From Ficedula albicollis (Eukaryota; Chordata; Aves; Passeriformes; Muscicapidae), in contig NC_021692.1 of assembly GCF_000247815.1 (NCBI RefSeq), forward strand, positions 1,953,317 through 2,017,316: a DNA stretch of 64,000 nucleotides. The letters are read 5' to 3'. Each line of letters opens with the position of its first letter. The first letter of the stretch is position 1. The notes under the pieces are model-generated. The model saw only the letters and a program-made list of their open reading frames with translations, was not told the DNA's origin and ran no database searches. The translations under genes and the position numbers were made by a program. Shown piece by piece: positions 1-12,879 of the stretch.

Positions 1-60
1 CAAAATGTCTCCCCACAGAGACTTCAATTAAATTTAAATATTTCATCCTTATTCATGGGT

Positions 61-275
61 TAGGCTGGAGGATGTGTTGCTCTTTGCTGAGTGGGGGAGC
101 GCACACTGCACAGTGATGATTGTTTCGAGCTTAGGCTGGAGGATGTGTTGCTCTTTGCTGAGCGGGGGAGCGCACACTGCACAGTGATGATTGCTTCGAG
201 GGTTAGGCTGGAGGATGTGTTGCTCTTTGCTGAGTGGGGGAGCGCACACTGCACAGTGATGATTGTTTCGAGCCT
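61..275. repeat. Tandem repeat, three copies of a 71-72 bp unit
   Basis: Three head-to-tail copies begin at about 61, 132 and 204. Each opens with TAGGCTGGAGGATGTG and ends with GATGATTG(T/C)TTCGAG. The copies differ at only a few positions (GTGGGG versus GCGGGG; TGTTTCG versus TGCTTCG) and by a 1-2 bp indel at the second junction. The low divergence indicates a recent local duplication. The unit resembles no transposon I know, and open frames through it simply repeat a short peptide. Confidence 0.95.
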
Positions 276-1217
276 TGCACAGAAGAAAATGTTGTTTCTG
301 GATAAATAATCCCATCACATAACCCACAGCACATGTTCAGCATCCAATGAGCAGAGTTCCAGCAGCCAGCTCATTTTCATCAGCTCTATGCACAGCGTTG
401 TTTCATCCAAAGCACAATCCTGGCTCTTGAGGCTCAAGAGACATCAGTGCAGACCTGGATTATTGGACCAGGGTTACTGGCCATTGATTTCAGAGTTAAT
501 CTCACAGCCTTTGAGGTACTGTGGAACTCAGCATGAAAAAATGTATGGGGCAAAGCAGTGCCCTAAGGCACTGAGCAGGGCTCTGTGTTTGACACAAGTG
601 CAGGGCACCTCTCCAGGACTCAGACCCTCTGGTGGTCCCTTGTCTGAGCTCCAGTGCAGGTTACACCTTCATCCCCACAGTCTGCCTGGACTAGTCACCA
701 GTCCAGCCTTGCTGTCATCACAGGGGAAAATTCCCATGAGACAGAAAAATTTTAGCATTGAATTCTGCCCAGATAATCACTGCCCAGGACACAGAAACAC
801 AGGGGTCCTGCACAGTCCTCCAGGACACCCAGGTCATCTGGGGGTCTGGCTGTACCTCACCAGGCCTAACAGGAGTGGATTGTCTGCCCCAGGATAAGCC
901 AAATCTTCCTGCCTGATAATTAAAGTCTGGTCAAAACAATCAAGACAGTTTTGTCTCCCAGACAAACTCTCCTGCAACAGTTTGCTATAGTGGGGACTCC
1001 CCAACCCTCATACAAAGCCCCAGAGCAGGAGGACTTTCCAAACCTGTATCCTTATCATTCTTTGTCAAATCCCTGAAATTTCTTCAATAAATAGCTAAAC
1101 TGTACACAGGCTTTCTGTGACGTGGGTCATAAATACCATCTGGCCTCACAGATAATGTGCTGAGACCAGCTTGTTACTGTACAGCTCTCATCAGCTGCCA
1201 GGATTTCACATTCTTTA
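276..1217. other. Unrecognised single-copy sequence
   Basis: I see no gene, known repeat or RNA gene here. A 169-codon plus-strand open frame at 388-897 has no recognisable domain and low-complexity composition, and I treat it as chance. Confidence 0.5.
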
Positions 1218-1530
1218 CAGAGTCACAGAGTGGTTTGTGTTGAAGGGACCTTAAAGTTCATCCCATTCCCACCCTCTGCCATGGCAGGGACACCTTCTAC
1301 TGTCCCAGGTTGTTCCAAGCCCCATCCAACCTGGCCTTGGGCACTGCCAGGGATCCAGGGGCAGCCACAGCTGCTCTGGGCACCCTGTGCCAGGGCACAG
1401 GAAAGAATTTCTTCATTCACTTCTTCATTCACATCTAATCTAAATCTCTCCTCTATTAGTTTAAAACTTTTCACCCTTATCCTATCCCTGTCTACTCGTG
1501 TAAAAAGTCTCTCTCCCTCTTTTTTATAAC
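1218..1530 (-). mobile_element. CR1 LINE 3' end, truncated
   Basis: The plus strand reads AGTCACAGAGTGGTTTG, then the GGACCTTAAAG block, the GCCATGGCAGGGACACC block and the CCATCCAACCTGGCCTTGG block. This is the reverse complement of the avian CR1 3' UTR, so the element's sense strand is minus and its 3' terminus is at 1218. It extends through the AAGAATTTCTTC and AGTCTCTCTCC segments to about 1530. An internal CTTCATTCA duplication near 1410-1430 is private to this copy. CR1 copies are normally truncated at the 5' end, as here; no coding sequence remains. Confidence 0.93.
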
Positions 1531-3265
1531 CCTCATTCTCAATTGTAAAAATTTAGGTCAAGAGACTTTTTGCCTGGATGGGATGCAATCTCCATGGAAG
1601 AGTCCCTCCATTGACCTTAGAAACTAACTGCAAGTAAGGAATGAGGAGGCCAACACTGAGAAACAGGTGATGGGATAAGATAGGGCAGGATGGCATGGCA
1701 TGAAATCCCATGGCACAGGGATGGAGGGCAGGGGTGCCATGCCAGTGATGCCACCTGCATGTCCCATCCTCACACGTGGGAGCTTCTTACAGCAGATACC
1801 AATGGGCACAAATTTTTGTGTGGTGTTTTTCTTTGCAGTAAAAGAAAAAAAATGTTTTAACAGGTTTTGTACCTCATTGCCTCTTTGCTGCCATTTTCAG
1901 TCCACATTTTTGCCCTGAAATACCTCAAGCAACTGAACACTGCTGCTCCTCTAGGTTTCCCCTACTTGACACAAGGCTGTTGAGAAATCTCAGATTCTCA
2001 TTGAGGCTGCCTGATTGTGGGGGCAGTAGAGGGGGAAAAAATCACAAAAAACACACAAAACTCTGGAGATGGAGCAGGGCCCATGCAGGGTCCCAAACCC
2101 CACTGAGAAACCCTTGTTTGGCAATAAAAATATTCCAAGCCATTTAATAAAACTTGACAAATGGCATGAAAGTGTTTCACAGCTCTGGTCATTTTCCCAT
2201 CTGTGACGACCCAGGAACCAAACAGAGCTGAGTTTGTAAAGGACTGGGGGGGAGCAGTGCTTATTAGATTACAAAGAACATGACTTGTTGTGAGAAAACC
2301 CAAAAAGTCATGTTTTTTGTCATGAAAGTCTAGGCTGTGACAAACTCAATGTGTTAATCATGATGGATTTTTACTGGAAATCGTCAGTGCAGAGCAGGGT
2401 CATTACAGCACAAGGCTCACACCCCACTGGAGCCCTCCTGCCTTGGCTGTGGGTGAGCAGGGATAAAGCAGCACCCTGGGATTATCCTTCTGAGAGCCAA
2501 GGACACTAACTGGGACAATCACCCCCAAAAAACAGGGACTGGGACTCCTCTCTGCCACAACAGCCTCCCTTGTGTCCTTGCTGGACCATGTTCTCTGGCC
2601 AGATCTGTGTTTCCCATCTCTGCCTGCCTGACCCATCCCTTGTTCCTGCAGATAAATCACCCTCTTGTCCTCCTTGGGAAGCATGGTCTGTGATCACAAA
2701 CGAACCTTTCTCCACAGGGCACACTTTTGTCAATCCACAGCTTTATTTTTTCACTTCTTCCATTTTTTTCCCCCCTTTCTCCTCCCTTTGTGAGGCTCTT
2801 TCAAACAGATCCCCTTCCTGTTAGGCCCAGAGGTTCCTTTTTTGACTTTGCAAGCTTTCCCATCAGATCTCATCCTGGGCTGGGAAGTGGAGTGAGAAAT
2901 AACTGCAAGGGGGGCCTGGGGAGTATTTTGGGAGACACAATTTTAGCTGTTGTCCCCCTGCTGCCAAGACAGTGCATGAACTGCAGCAACAGCTTTGGAG
3001 AGGGTGATCCCATGGGAAGAAAGGCCAGGGTGATGAGCTGGTGTGCTCAGTGATGGGGATGGAAAATGGGCACTGCAGAAGGGGTGGGAAGAGAAGGTCA
3101 GTGGCTGGTAGGGATAGAGTGAAGGTCTGTGATGGGCTGGTGTGCAGGAGTCAGCACCTTGTTGGAAGAGTATAAGGAAAAAAAGAGGGAATCACACCTA
3201 GGATGAAACAAGAGAGGTGGTTGGAAGGGGAGAGAGAACATGAAGAAGGACTGCATCAGCAGTTC
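1531..3265. other. Unrecognised sequence
   Basis: No gene or known repeat is evident. Short C- and T-rich patches (for example 2755-2790) occur. Open frames in both directions are short and overlapping. Confidence 0.5.
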
Positions 3266-3460
3266 AGAATCACAGAATGAAGTAGGTTGGAAAAGATCTT
3301 TGAGACCATCAAGTCCAACCTATGACCTAACCCAGCACCTCCTCATCAATAAACCATGGCACTGAATGGCACATCCAGTCTTTTCTGAGCACACCCAGGA
3401 GGGTGACTCCACCACGTCCCTGGGCAGAGCATTCCATTGTCCAGTCCTTTCCCCTGTTCA
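3266..3460 (-). mobile_element. CR1 LINE 3' end, second subfamily
   Basis: The plus strand starts with AGAATCACAGAATGAAGTAG and continues with TTGGAAAAGATCTTTGAGA and CATCAAGTCCAACC, a CR1 3' end in minus sense. The 3' terminal block differs from the copy at 1218 (GAAGTAGGTTGG instead of GGTTTG), and the body has the block TCCACCACGTCCCTGGGCAG. This places it in a different CR1 subfamily. The right boundary is uncertain. Confidence 0.88.
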
Positions 3461-3899
3461 ATCTTCGTGCTGGGTGCTGCATGGAGGAGGGAGGCAGAGC
3501 AGCCCATGCCAGTGGGATGGGAGTGCTTTAAGCCAGCAAAGGAGGATGCTCAGCTAAGCAAACCTGCAAACCACAGTATCCTACCCACAGAAAAGTGCTT
3601 CAGGATTGCTCCACAGACTCCTTTAGAGCCATGGCACGGAGGAGCCATCCAGAGCCCCTTTCCCAGCAGAAGCATCCCAGCATCCTGCTGCCCAACACAG
3701 GGTGCCACATACACCCGAAAAAAGGGCAATGGGAGCCCTCCCTCCTCTTTCTCTCTGACCCTCCCTATCTTGGCTTTTCTCCCCTGCTCCCTTTCATGCT
3801 TGCTGGTCCCTTCCTTCTTATTAACTCTCCAACCTGCCTGAGGAAAGTGCTCCCCACTACAGATCTGCACAGAGGATTTATGAGCCCAGCTCTCAGGGG
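3461..3899. other. Unrecognised sequence
   Basis: Pyrimidine-rich in part (3735-3840). No gene is supported. Overlapping open frames on both strands are typical of low-complexity sequence. Confidence 0.4.
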
Positions 3900-4330
3900 A
3901 AGGAGCCTGGGCATAAATCACAGAATATTTAAGAACGTGATCTGCATTTATTACACTTAATACTATATTTAGCATGTCCAAGAGGACCTTATAAATCAGA
4001 GACAGTGCAGATCTCAGTCCAGGGTCCTGGGGGAGCCCGTCCACTCGGTCAACATGTGCAAAGCCTGAAATCAGCAAGAGCAAATTTATGTTTGAATTCT
4101 TTACTAAGTTTATTCGCCTAATTAGGGCTGCATATCATGCTGATGGTTTCCTGAATTGGGCTGGGAATTTGGGGCCCAGGCTCACTGCTTCTCTCCACAC
4201 ACACACTGGCCACACTGGTCCATCCACCAGGACGGTGCCAGCAAAATCTGTGAGCATCTGTCACGCTGAGGAATGACAGCGCTGGCGGGTGATCATTAGC
4301 CTTCTAATCCCAGGCTAATGCACTGTGCTC
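3900..4330. promoter_or_regulatory. AT-rich block with homeodomain-type palindromes (candidate enhancer)
   Basis: This block is more AT-rich than its neighbours. It contains the perfect 10-bp palindrome CCTAATTAGG at 4117-4126, and an inverted repeat of CATTAGCC (4294-4301) with GGCTAATG (4313-4320) separated by 11 bp that include CTAATCC. TAAT cores are bound by homeodomain proteins and TAATCC by the OTX/PITX class. A regulatory role is inferred from motif content only; conservation could not be tested. Confidence 0.25.
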
Positions 4331-5269
4331 CTGCTGCAGGCTCTGAGAAGAGACAGAAAGTCCTCTTGTGTTTCATAGAGAGCCCCAACTCCCCTTGGGC
4401 CTGTCTCCTTTCCTGTTTGCTGGTATTTAATGCTCCACCATCCCAGGCCAGAGCTGTGCCTCCTCACCAACTGTGCTGGACTTGCCTTCATCTTCTACAA
4501 AATAGGCAGCTTGCTGGTCTCCTTTGTGGATCTCAGAGCCTTTGCCAGAAGTTTGGACTCAGGCAAAGGATAACTTGATAGCCTGGAGATGGAGTGCAAG
4601 GAAAAGGGGGTGTGAAACAAGGACTTGGGTCCATAGAGCTTTGTTGTTGTCCAAAACTGATGGCAATGGAGATCAGTCAGGAAGTGAGAGTCTGGTCCCT
4701 TCAGCAGGAGGACAGAACTTCTCCAGCCATGCTGAAACAGTCATTCCCATTCTGCTTCTCTTTCTACATGCCTGAAATTCCCAGATTTCTGAATCTGGGC
4801 CTGAAATTCAAGCCATCAGATAAAAATGAAAGAGAAGAGCATGATGCTTTTTTCCAGCTGGACAAGTGAGCACTTGGCAGGGCAAAGGCATGAACCAGCT
4901 CTCTGCAGCCCCAGCTGATCAGGACAGCCAGTCCTACAGGATCCAGGATGGAGGATACAGGATCCATGCCCATGCAGCTCCAGGATTGGTGGTGGCAGCT
5001 CATCACAGTGACCAGGTCACCCCCCACCAGCTCCCAGCTGAATCTGGCTGAGCATCCTTCCCACAATAAGTGAGGGAGAGGCGTGGGCTGCTAACAGGAG
5101 CAGCCGTCTGTCCTCCTGGCACTCTGTTTAAACGCAGGTGCACGGAGTTGCTGTTCTCACGTGTTGTTCTCCTGGTGCTCAGGGGTTTATGCAGTGACCC
5201 CGTAAAGCATCCCCACGGCCTGTGGGTCAGCCCTGGCTCCCCAGAGGGACCCTTCCAGCTTCAGGCACA
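4331..5269. other. Unrecognised sequence
   Basis: No known repeat or credible coding frame was seen. Overlapping frames at 4318-4869 have no recognisable domain. Confidence 0.4.
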
Positions 5270-5520
5270 CCAGAGATGCTGTGGCAGCGCCGACCGACGC
5301 AGGGTCTCGTGCGGAGCTGGGGTCAGCAGAGACATTTCCTCACCTTGCTGAGGTCTTGGTGGCCCTTCCAGGGGCAAGGCTCCCCTCCTTCCCGGAGAGC
5401 TGCTGCCCCTGGCGCCTGCGGGGCCGGGGGACCCTCGGCCGGGTGCGGGTGTGTCGGTCCGGCTGCCTCCTCTCACGATTTTCCAGGAAAGCTGCTGTGA
5501 TTTACGAGCCGTGGACAGTG
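5270..5520. promoter_or_regulatory. Short CpG-rich block
   Basis: By eye there are about 18 CpG dinucleotides in roughly 240 bp, densest at 5280-5315 and 5395-5465, in otherwise CpG-poor surroundings. That resembles a small CpG island, which could mark an unannotated promoter, a first exon or a GC-rich relic. I see no clear TATA box, start codon with good context or splice donor that would decide the strand. Confidence 0.35.
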
Positions 5521-6994
5521 CTAGCTGAGTGCTCAGGAGGGCTTGATTACAGTTTCCCAGAGGAAGCTGTCTGTTTGGAGATGGCAAGGTGACAGGGTTT
5601 ACACAGCACAGCACAATGTGTCTAAGCAAAGCTGTCAGCCGGAGAAGGATGAAGTGACTGAGAAAGCCCATTACTTCATTCGCACCTCAACAGGCAAACA
5701 ATAAAACACTTACACACTCCGGCAGAGCAGGGGGAGTGCTCCACCAGCCCCCGAAAAAATGCACCAAGCTGCTGCAGAGGCATTTGCTGCAGGCTCCTGG
5801 CTCAGCAGGATGGGGCGAAGGGAGGGACAGAGGGGACAAGCAGCATGGAGGGAAAATGCGTCAGGCAATTCGTCCCCACGGTGATGTGCCACGCTGTTAT
5901 GTCAGGTCATAACAAACCCCTGACAGCCCTGAAAAACCCCTAACCCAGAACAGCAGCAGCAGCAAAGGCCAGGCCTGACCAAGGGACCCATCCTGGATCC
6001 TGCAGCCCATGAAACATCCACCAGCTGGCTGGAGCTCACACTCCCGGGGACAAGAGGTGGCATGGCCCTGGGTGGGGACCCACAGGACAGCATGGCTAAT
6101 GAGCTTTGCCGTTCAGCCCACCTGGGAGCAGTACCTGGGCTTGCACAGAAGCCACGAGCACGAAGGCAGAGCTGTGCTCACAGCATGCAGCAGCCTCTCC
6201 CTGCTGACCTGCTGCCCCAGCCAGCCCACCTGCACCAGGAGCTGCTCGGGGCACAGGTTGTCAGTGAAGAGCAGTCAGCGCAAAAAGACTTGGCAAAAAA
6301 TGTGTGTTTTCCTTTCATCAAATCGCCTCACACAGCACTGCAGGTCAGTGATCCTAGCACGTGGAGAAAGCTGTAAGCCCAGTCCCTCGGGATGACTACT
6401 GCAACAATGAGAGGGGCAGAAGGAACCCCAGCCTCCCCCCAACACCCCCCAGGCAGCAACCCCATGCTCAGTGCAATAACAGGACAATAAAATCAACAGG
6501 GCTCACGCTGGGACACACTCACTGCATGTCCTTGGCTGACACTCAAGTATCTGAAAGTAATGACTCAGGATGCAATTCCTGTTAGGAAGCCTGTTTTGCT
6601 TTTACTGCTGCCTCCCAGCTGAACGGGCCCCTAGGAGAAGGTACATCCATCTCTCCCAGGGTTCAGCGGAAGCTGAGCTCTGCTAATGCTCCTGCCTTGA
6701 ACTCTTTGCCAGACTAAGCTCTCCTCAAAAGCAGAAAATTAATTACCTGGTGGGTTTATGGGCTTTTCACAGGAAAGAGAAACCCCTGATGTTCTCACTT
6801 AGAGTGCCGGGGATGGAAAGCACCAGCACTGAGCTTATTTATCCCTGAGAGGTGCCAACACCAAGCTCACATGCTGAAATCTTCTAGGAAACTTTGTCAT
6901 GCCCAGTCAAACAGCCCAGTCAAATTTGAAGTTCAGCCTATGAACTGTGCCATACAAAGCACAGGCAGTCAGCCACAGAGACCCTGGCCAATGC
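5521..6994. other. Unrecognised sequence
   Basis: No gene or known repeat was recognised. The part around 6720-6790 has a TTAATTACC homeodomain-like site, but nothing further supports a function. Confidence 0.4.
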
Positions 6995-7977
<983 letters not shown>

Positions 7978-8110
7978 CCCTCCTCCCTGTGTGGGAGAAG
8001 CTAGCCCAGGAGAAAGATGTTTTCTTACTTTCCTTTCCTGGGAGATATTCCTAATGTAGTTTCTGTACATTAGGCAAGAGTGCAGCTCATGCTGTGGTGG
8101 GTGCTGATTC

Positions 8111-8270
8111 TTTGGCTGGGATGGATTTTGCTTTTTCATGGGGTTTTTCCTTGTTCTATTACAGCATTACTGCCTATATCGAATCATGGATTTGGCTGGG
8201 ATGGATTTTGCTTTTTCATGGGTTTTTTCCCTGTTCTATTACAGCATTACTGCCTATATTGAATCATGGG
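8111..8270. repeat. 80-bp tandem duplication, two copies
   Basis: Copies lie at 8111-8190 and 8191-8270. Both open with TTTGGCTGGGATGG and end with GAATCATGG. They differ by about four substitutions. The GAATCATGG end is also the 3' terminus of the adjoining CR1, so the duplication appears to have copied part of the CR1 end and to be younger than that insertion. Confidence 0.93.
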
Positions 8271-8442
8271 ATGGTTTGGGCTGAAAGGAACCCTAAAACT
8301 CATCTCCTTACCCACCCTGCCATGGGCAGGGACACCTTCCACTATCTCAGGTTGCTCCAAGCCCCATCCAACCTGGCTTTGGACACTGCCAGGGATCCAG
8401 GGGCAGCCACAGCTGCTCTGGGCACCTGTGCCAGGGCCTCAG
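8262..8442 (-). mobile_element. CR1 LINE 3' end, truncated
   Basis: The plus strand reads AATCATGGGATGGTTTGGGC, then CTAAAACTCATC, CCATGGGCAGGGACACC, CCATCCAACCTGG and GGGCAGCCACAGCTGCTC. This is a CR1 3' UTR in minus sense, of the same subfamily as the copies at 1218 and 11045. It ends near CAGGGCCTC (about 8438), shorter than those copies. Confidence 0.92.
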
Positions 8443-11044
8443 ATAAATGAACCAAGGTTACTCATCCCACCAAGCCTGGGTGCACTATAGCAGAAGACAT
8501 ATTGCTCTTTCCATTCTCCCTGATGGAGTTTTCTGGGCCAGTTTCAGACTAAGGAAAAAAAACCCCAAACTTTTTAAAAAATCATAATTTTTTGGAAAAA
8601 ATCCTAGTCAAACTTGGCCACAGAAAAAAAAGCAATATTTCATAAAAATGGGACATTTTGAAAGAAGGCCCTTTATTTCCAAGGAAAACAGCACTTGTTC
8701 ATAATAATTGTGTGGGATTGCTCCTGGCCACATTAGACCAGGACAGCCCTGCCTGGGAATAGGAGCTGGCACAGCCACCCAGCACAGCACAGCCCTCACT
8801 CCCCACCACAGCAGGGCCTTATGTGCACACACCACAGGTGCTTGATTAAGGAAAAGTGTACTGAAAAATGAAAAATCATCTCTCCCCATCCCTCCCTCTC
8901 CATGCCAGCATCCAACACTTCACACGTGCCTTGACACCCACAATATCAGGGGCATTGCAGCAGCTGCAGATTTTACCCACTTTCAGTAGGAAATTAGGAC
9001 TTTCCCAATTTAATTGTTATCAGGTTTTGGAAAGCCTGGCAGCCCTGGCAAGTGGGGTCAGCTGTTGGGTGAGTGGCTGGAGCTTTGTGTTTTGCAACCC
9101 CACAGCTGGAGCTGCCAAGGATTGTGCAACCTGTGTCCCAGCAAGGCTCAGGGAGCAGCCAGCAAACCCCTCCTGGGGCAGGGGGACACACCTGGACCTG
9201 CTGGGACCACTCAAGGTGCCTTTGCCTCGCCAGGCTTTGCTGAAGTGTTTTGGAGCTCACAGGCAGGAGTGATAGCTTCCAGCCAGATTTTTTTTTTTTA
9301 GGCTGGTGTCATGCTCTTAAAGAGTAATGTGTCACAATGAGACCCACAGAGAAAGAAACCCACTCCAGAAACTCACTTGTTGACACCTCAGAAGCCCCTT
9401 TCAGACAAACCCCTCAACTGCACCCGCTGTTATTTTGCAGATGTGCAGAAATCCTCTCCTTAGATGGCAATTGCTGCCCAGCTCTTCTACCTGCAAATGT
9501 TACAGAAAAACCTACATGGGCTTTTCCTGCCTAGCCAGGTGATTTTTTTTGCACCTAGTGGGCTTTGCAGTGCAACCCTGTGTGTCCCCAGTGGAAAAGG
9601 GTCCTGCATTAAGCGATGCTCTATTTTGGGTCAGCTTCAGGGGAACACATCACACCTCTGCCTTTAGCTCAGCTGCAGGTGAGAGTTGACGCTTTGCTAG
9701 CCACTCTGACTCAATTTGCCCCAAGGTGAGATGTTTCTAACGTCTCTCTCTCTGTAGCAGCTTTACTTTTGGGGCAAATGGGTGGCAATTTGCCTTATTT
9801 CATAGTTTGTGACTGAATCTTGGCTCCCTGCTGGAAAAATATTTCTGGAGAGGCAAAGAAGAACTTTTAAGGAGTTGAAAGGCAGAGTTGCAGCCAGGGT
9901 CAAATCATGCTGCCCAATCCAAACATGCACCCTAGGGAAAAGGAGTGAAGCTGGGACACATCCCACCATCTCTCACCTCTCAGTGACACTGGGGAGTGTC
10001 CATTTCTCTTGGACATGAACATCTGGGGTGCTGCAGGACAGGCAATACCCCTCTGGCCTCATCTGACACGTAGGTTGAGGCAGGAAGCTGGGAGGGTGTG
10101 GGATGTGCAGGCTCCATGCACCGCTGTGGAAATTAGTGTTACAAAACCTCCAGTGCCGTGTTCTGGTGCTGTTCCAGCAGGACATTTGGATAATGGGAAA
10201 CTGCAGAAATAAATCTGAGTCTTGGCTCTGCAGAGCCTGGGATCTGCCCAGCTGGATCCAAGATCTGGGCTGGCCTTAGAGCACCCACAGTCCAATGGGA
10301 CCAGGAGCAGGGGCTAGCTGCTACCTTTTGCTTCTCTGCCCCATCTGCCTTCCCAAAAATAAACCCAGATTCTTGGAAGATAAAGCCCTTCAAGGTCCCT
10401 TGAACTTTAGTTTTATGATTGGGTTGTTGTGTTTTGGTTTTTTTTTTTTCTCTCCTTTTAAGTTTGCTGTTTCCAGAGGTTTCAGCTGTTTCTTTGGATC
10501 TGAAAGTGATGAAAGAAAGGAAGCAAACACCAGACAGCACTTGCAGCCACTCTGAAACACCAGTCTGGGTGTACAGTATAATCCAGCCCCCTCAAACCCT
10601 CCAGCCTCAGTACCCTGGACACACACACACTCACCTGCAGCTCCCCTGCCCTGCTCACCCAGCTGGAGCTGAGCACGAGGTGAAGCTCCTGGAAGATTTC
10701 CTGCGTCGCTCTGATCCACCAGGCAGAACCCAAGGAGAAGTTTCAGCTCTAGAAGCAGACTTAGGCCCTGTATGCCCCATGCATGGCAGCACTCAGGTTT
10801 GGTAGCATGTGGTGCTGGGGCACAGCTGGGAGCACCAAAGGCAGGGCAGTGCTGGAGCTGTTTCTCAGCTGCTCCCAGAACTTTTGGCCAAACCACGAGG
10901 AGATTGATCAGAGCTGAGGCACAGGCACCCATCCTTTCTCTTCCAGCCAGGGAGGGCTGCATCCCTTTGAGCACTTTTCCAGCACACAGGGTCTCACTTT
11001 GGTATCAATTGCTTGACCTCCTTAGGCAAGGATCCTCATTTTTC
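8443..11044. other. Unrecognised sequence with A/T-rich patches
   Basis: There is an A-rich patch at 8550-8640, a T run at 9290-9299 and another at 10440-10450. I recognise no gene or repeat. Open frames up to 194 codons (10390-10974, minus) have no domain and overlap frames on the other strand. Confidence 0.4.
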
Positions 11045-11345
11045 ATAGAATTAGAGAATCTTAGATTAATTCAGGTTAGAAGGGGCCTTAAAGTCCATCC
11101 AGTCCCACCCCCTGCCATGGGCAGGGACTCCTTCCACTATCCCTGGGTGCTCCCAGCCCTGTCCAACCTGGCCTTGGGCACTGCCAGGGATCCAGGGGCA
11201 GCCACAGCTTCTCTGGGCACCCTGTGCCAGGGTGTCACTACTCTCACAGGGAAGAATTTCTTTCTAATAACCAATCTAAATCTGCCCTCCTTCAGCTTCA
11301 TCATCTACTTCATCAACCTACCCTTCATCAGCCTCCATTAGTTTT
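11045..11345 (-). mobile_element. CR1 LINE 3' end, truncated
   Basis: The plus strand starts ATAGAATTAGAGAATC and continues with GGGGCCTTAAAGTCCATCC, GCCATGGGCAGGGACTCC, GTCCAACCTGGCCTTGGGC and AAGAATTTCTTTCTAATAA, a CR1 3' UTR in minus sense. It is one of the longer 3' ends in the window. The distal part has accumulated CATCA-type repeats around 11300-11335. Confidence 0.93.
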
Positions 11346-12879
11346 TGCTTCTCTTCAAGAAAGCTTCCCAGACACCCTTCCAAAGTGTTTCTTGTGGTGC
11401 CAGCAGCCTGAAAATCCCATCTTCTGCTGACAGGCTGATGGCTCCAACCAGGAGCCTCCCATGCACAGACTGCTCAGTGTCACCACTGCTCAGTGGTGGG
11501 TGAGACAGAGCTGCTGTGGCCTTGGGCCAGGCTGACCTGTGGTGAGACAACCAACTGCAGATATCCACATACTCATGGGGCCACCACAAACACTCATCAA
11601 CCAACCCAGCATTTTGTAGAATCCAGCCCTTGTGACCACCAGAGCACAAAATGTTCCCAGAGGCAAAGAGCACCCTGGGGTGCTGGCAGTCCCCAGCAGG
11701 TGGGGGCCTGGGGGACAGACAACCAACATATGAGCTGAGTGTCACTCCACATGCAGCAAAGATGTTGGGCAGGTAGCTCTGGTTTTGAAAATAAGCCTTG
11801 TTTAGGGTTGTTTTTTTTTTGCCAGCTGCAGCCCAGAAATTAGTGCTGTATTTCCTATAAAGATGAAACTGAGGGATTTTTTAATCAGAAAATACAAAAG
11901 AAAGATGTTTCATGAGTTTCATGAGGCTAACAACCCATCCATCAAAACTGGAAACTAATAACATGGCTAGAATAGAAATGGGATTAAGGTCCAAATTAGT
12001 CTCCTACCATGAGAGCAGATGTTGTCATGCACTGGGCATCCAAACTGGGACTCAGTGGTGGCCCAGCATCAACAAGACCACATCCAGCAGGACAGATGTG
12101 GGCAGAAAGTGGCAGGAGCTGGAAGGTCTAACCAGGTCTCTGCAGTTCACCAGGACCAGGAATTTGGCTGAATTTTTCAGCAGCTCAAGGGAATGCACTT
12201 TTAAATTTGAATGGAGTTGCATCCCAAATCCTTGATTCACTGGTAAGATACCTGACATTTCACAGGAGCAGCTGGGGAACAAGGTGTGCTCCCTGCAGAG
12301 CTGTTATGGGAGCTTTTCCTGGAACACAGTGTTTAATGGGTGATGGTTGGTTGAAAAGCCACAAAAGTCACACTGCTGGAGATGTTCCATGGCTGCAGCT
12401 GCATATCAAACACCTCCAATGGCATATCCCTGGAAACAAACAGAAGAGAAAAATTTGGGCTAACTGTGGGCAATTTACCCAGTCAAAGCACTGCAGAGGC
12501 ACACCATCTCCATGTGGGGGAGGCCAGGAGAGCAGAGAAATGTGACATCAGCAGAAAACTCTCTCTGTGCAATAGCAGAGAAATGCAAGACGTTCTGGGG
12601 CCAAAACTTGCAGGTTTTTAGGATACCTGTGGGAGCATGATGCTGGGTAAGGAGCATCAGGGAATAGAACTGAACAGGGTGTGAAATGCTGCTTTTGGCA
12701 GCAGTGGGGACCAGACTCCCAAGAGCCTTCGAGAGATTGGAATGTTAATGGTTAATGACCCAAAACAATTGGCCACTTGCAAAAGCAGCAAGTGCTTTGG
12801 TGACTATGCCCAAAGGAGCCATGCAGGGGCAGAAGGGGTGCACACACACACACAGACACTCCTCTAAATTGGTCAATAA
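11346..12879. other. Unrecognised sequence
   Basis: No known repeat except a short (CA)n at about 12840-12855. Open frames at 11338-11745 and 11912-12235 show no recognisable domain. Confidence 0.4.
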
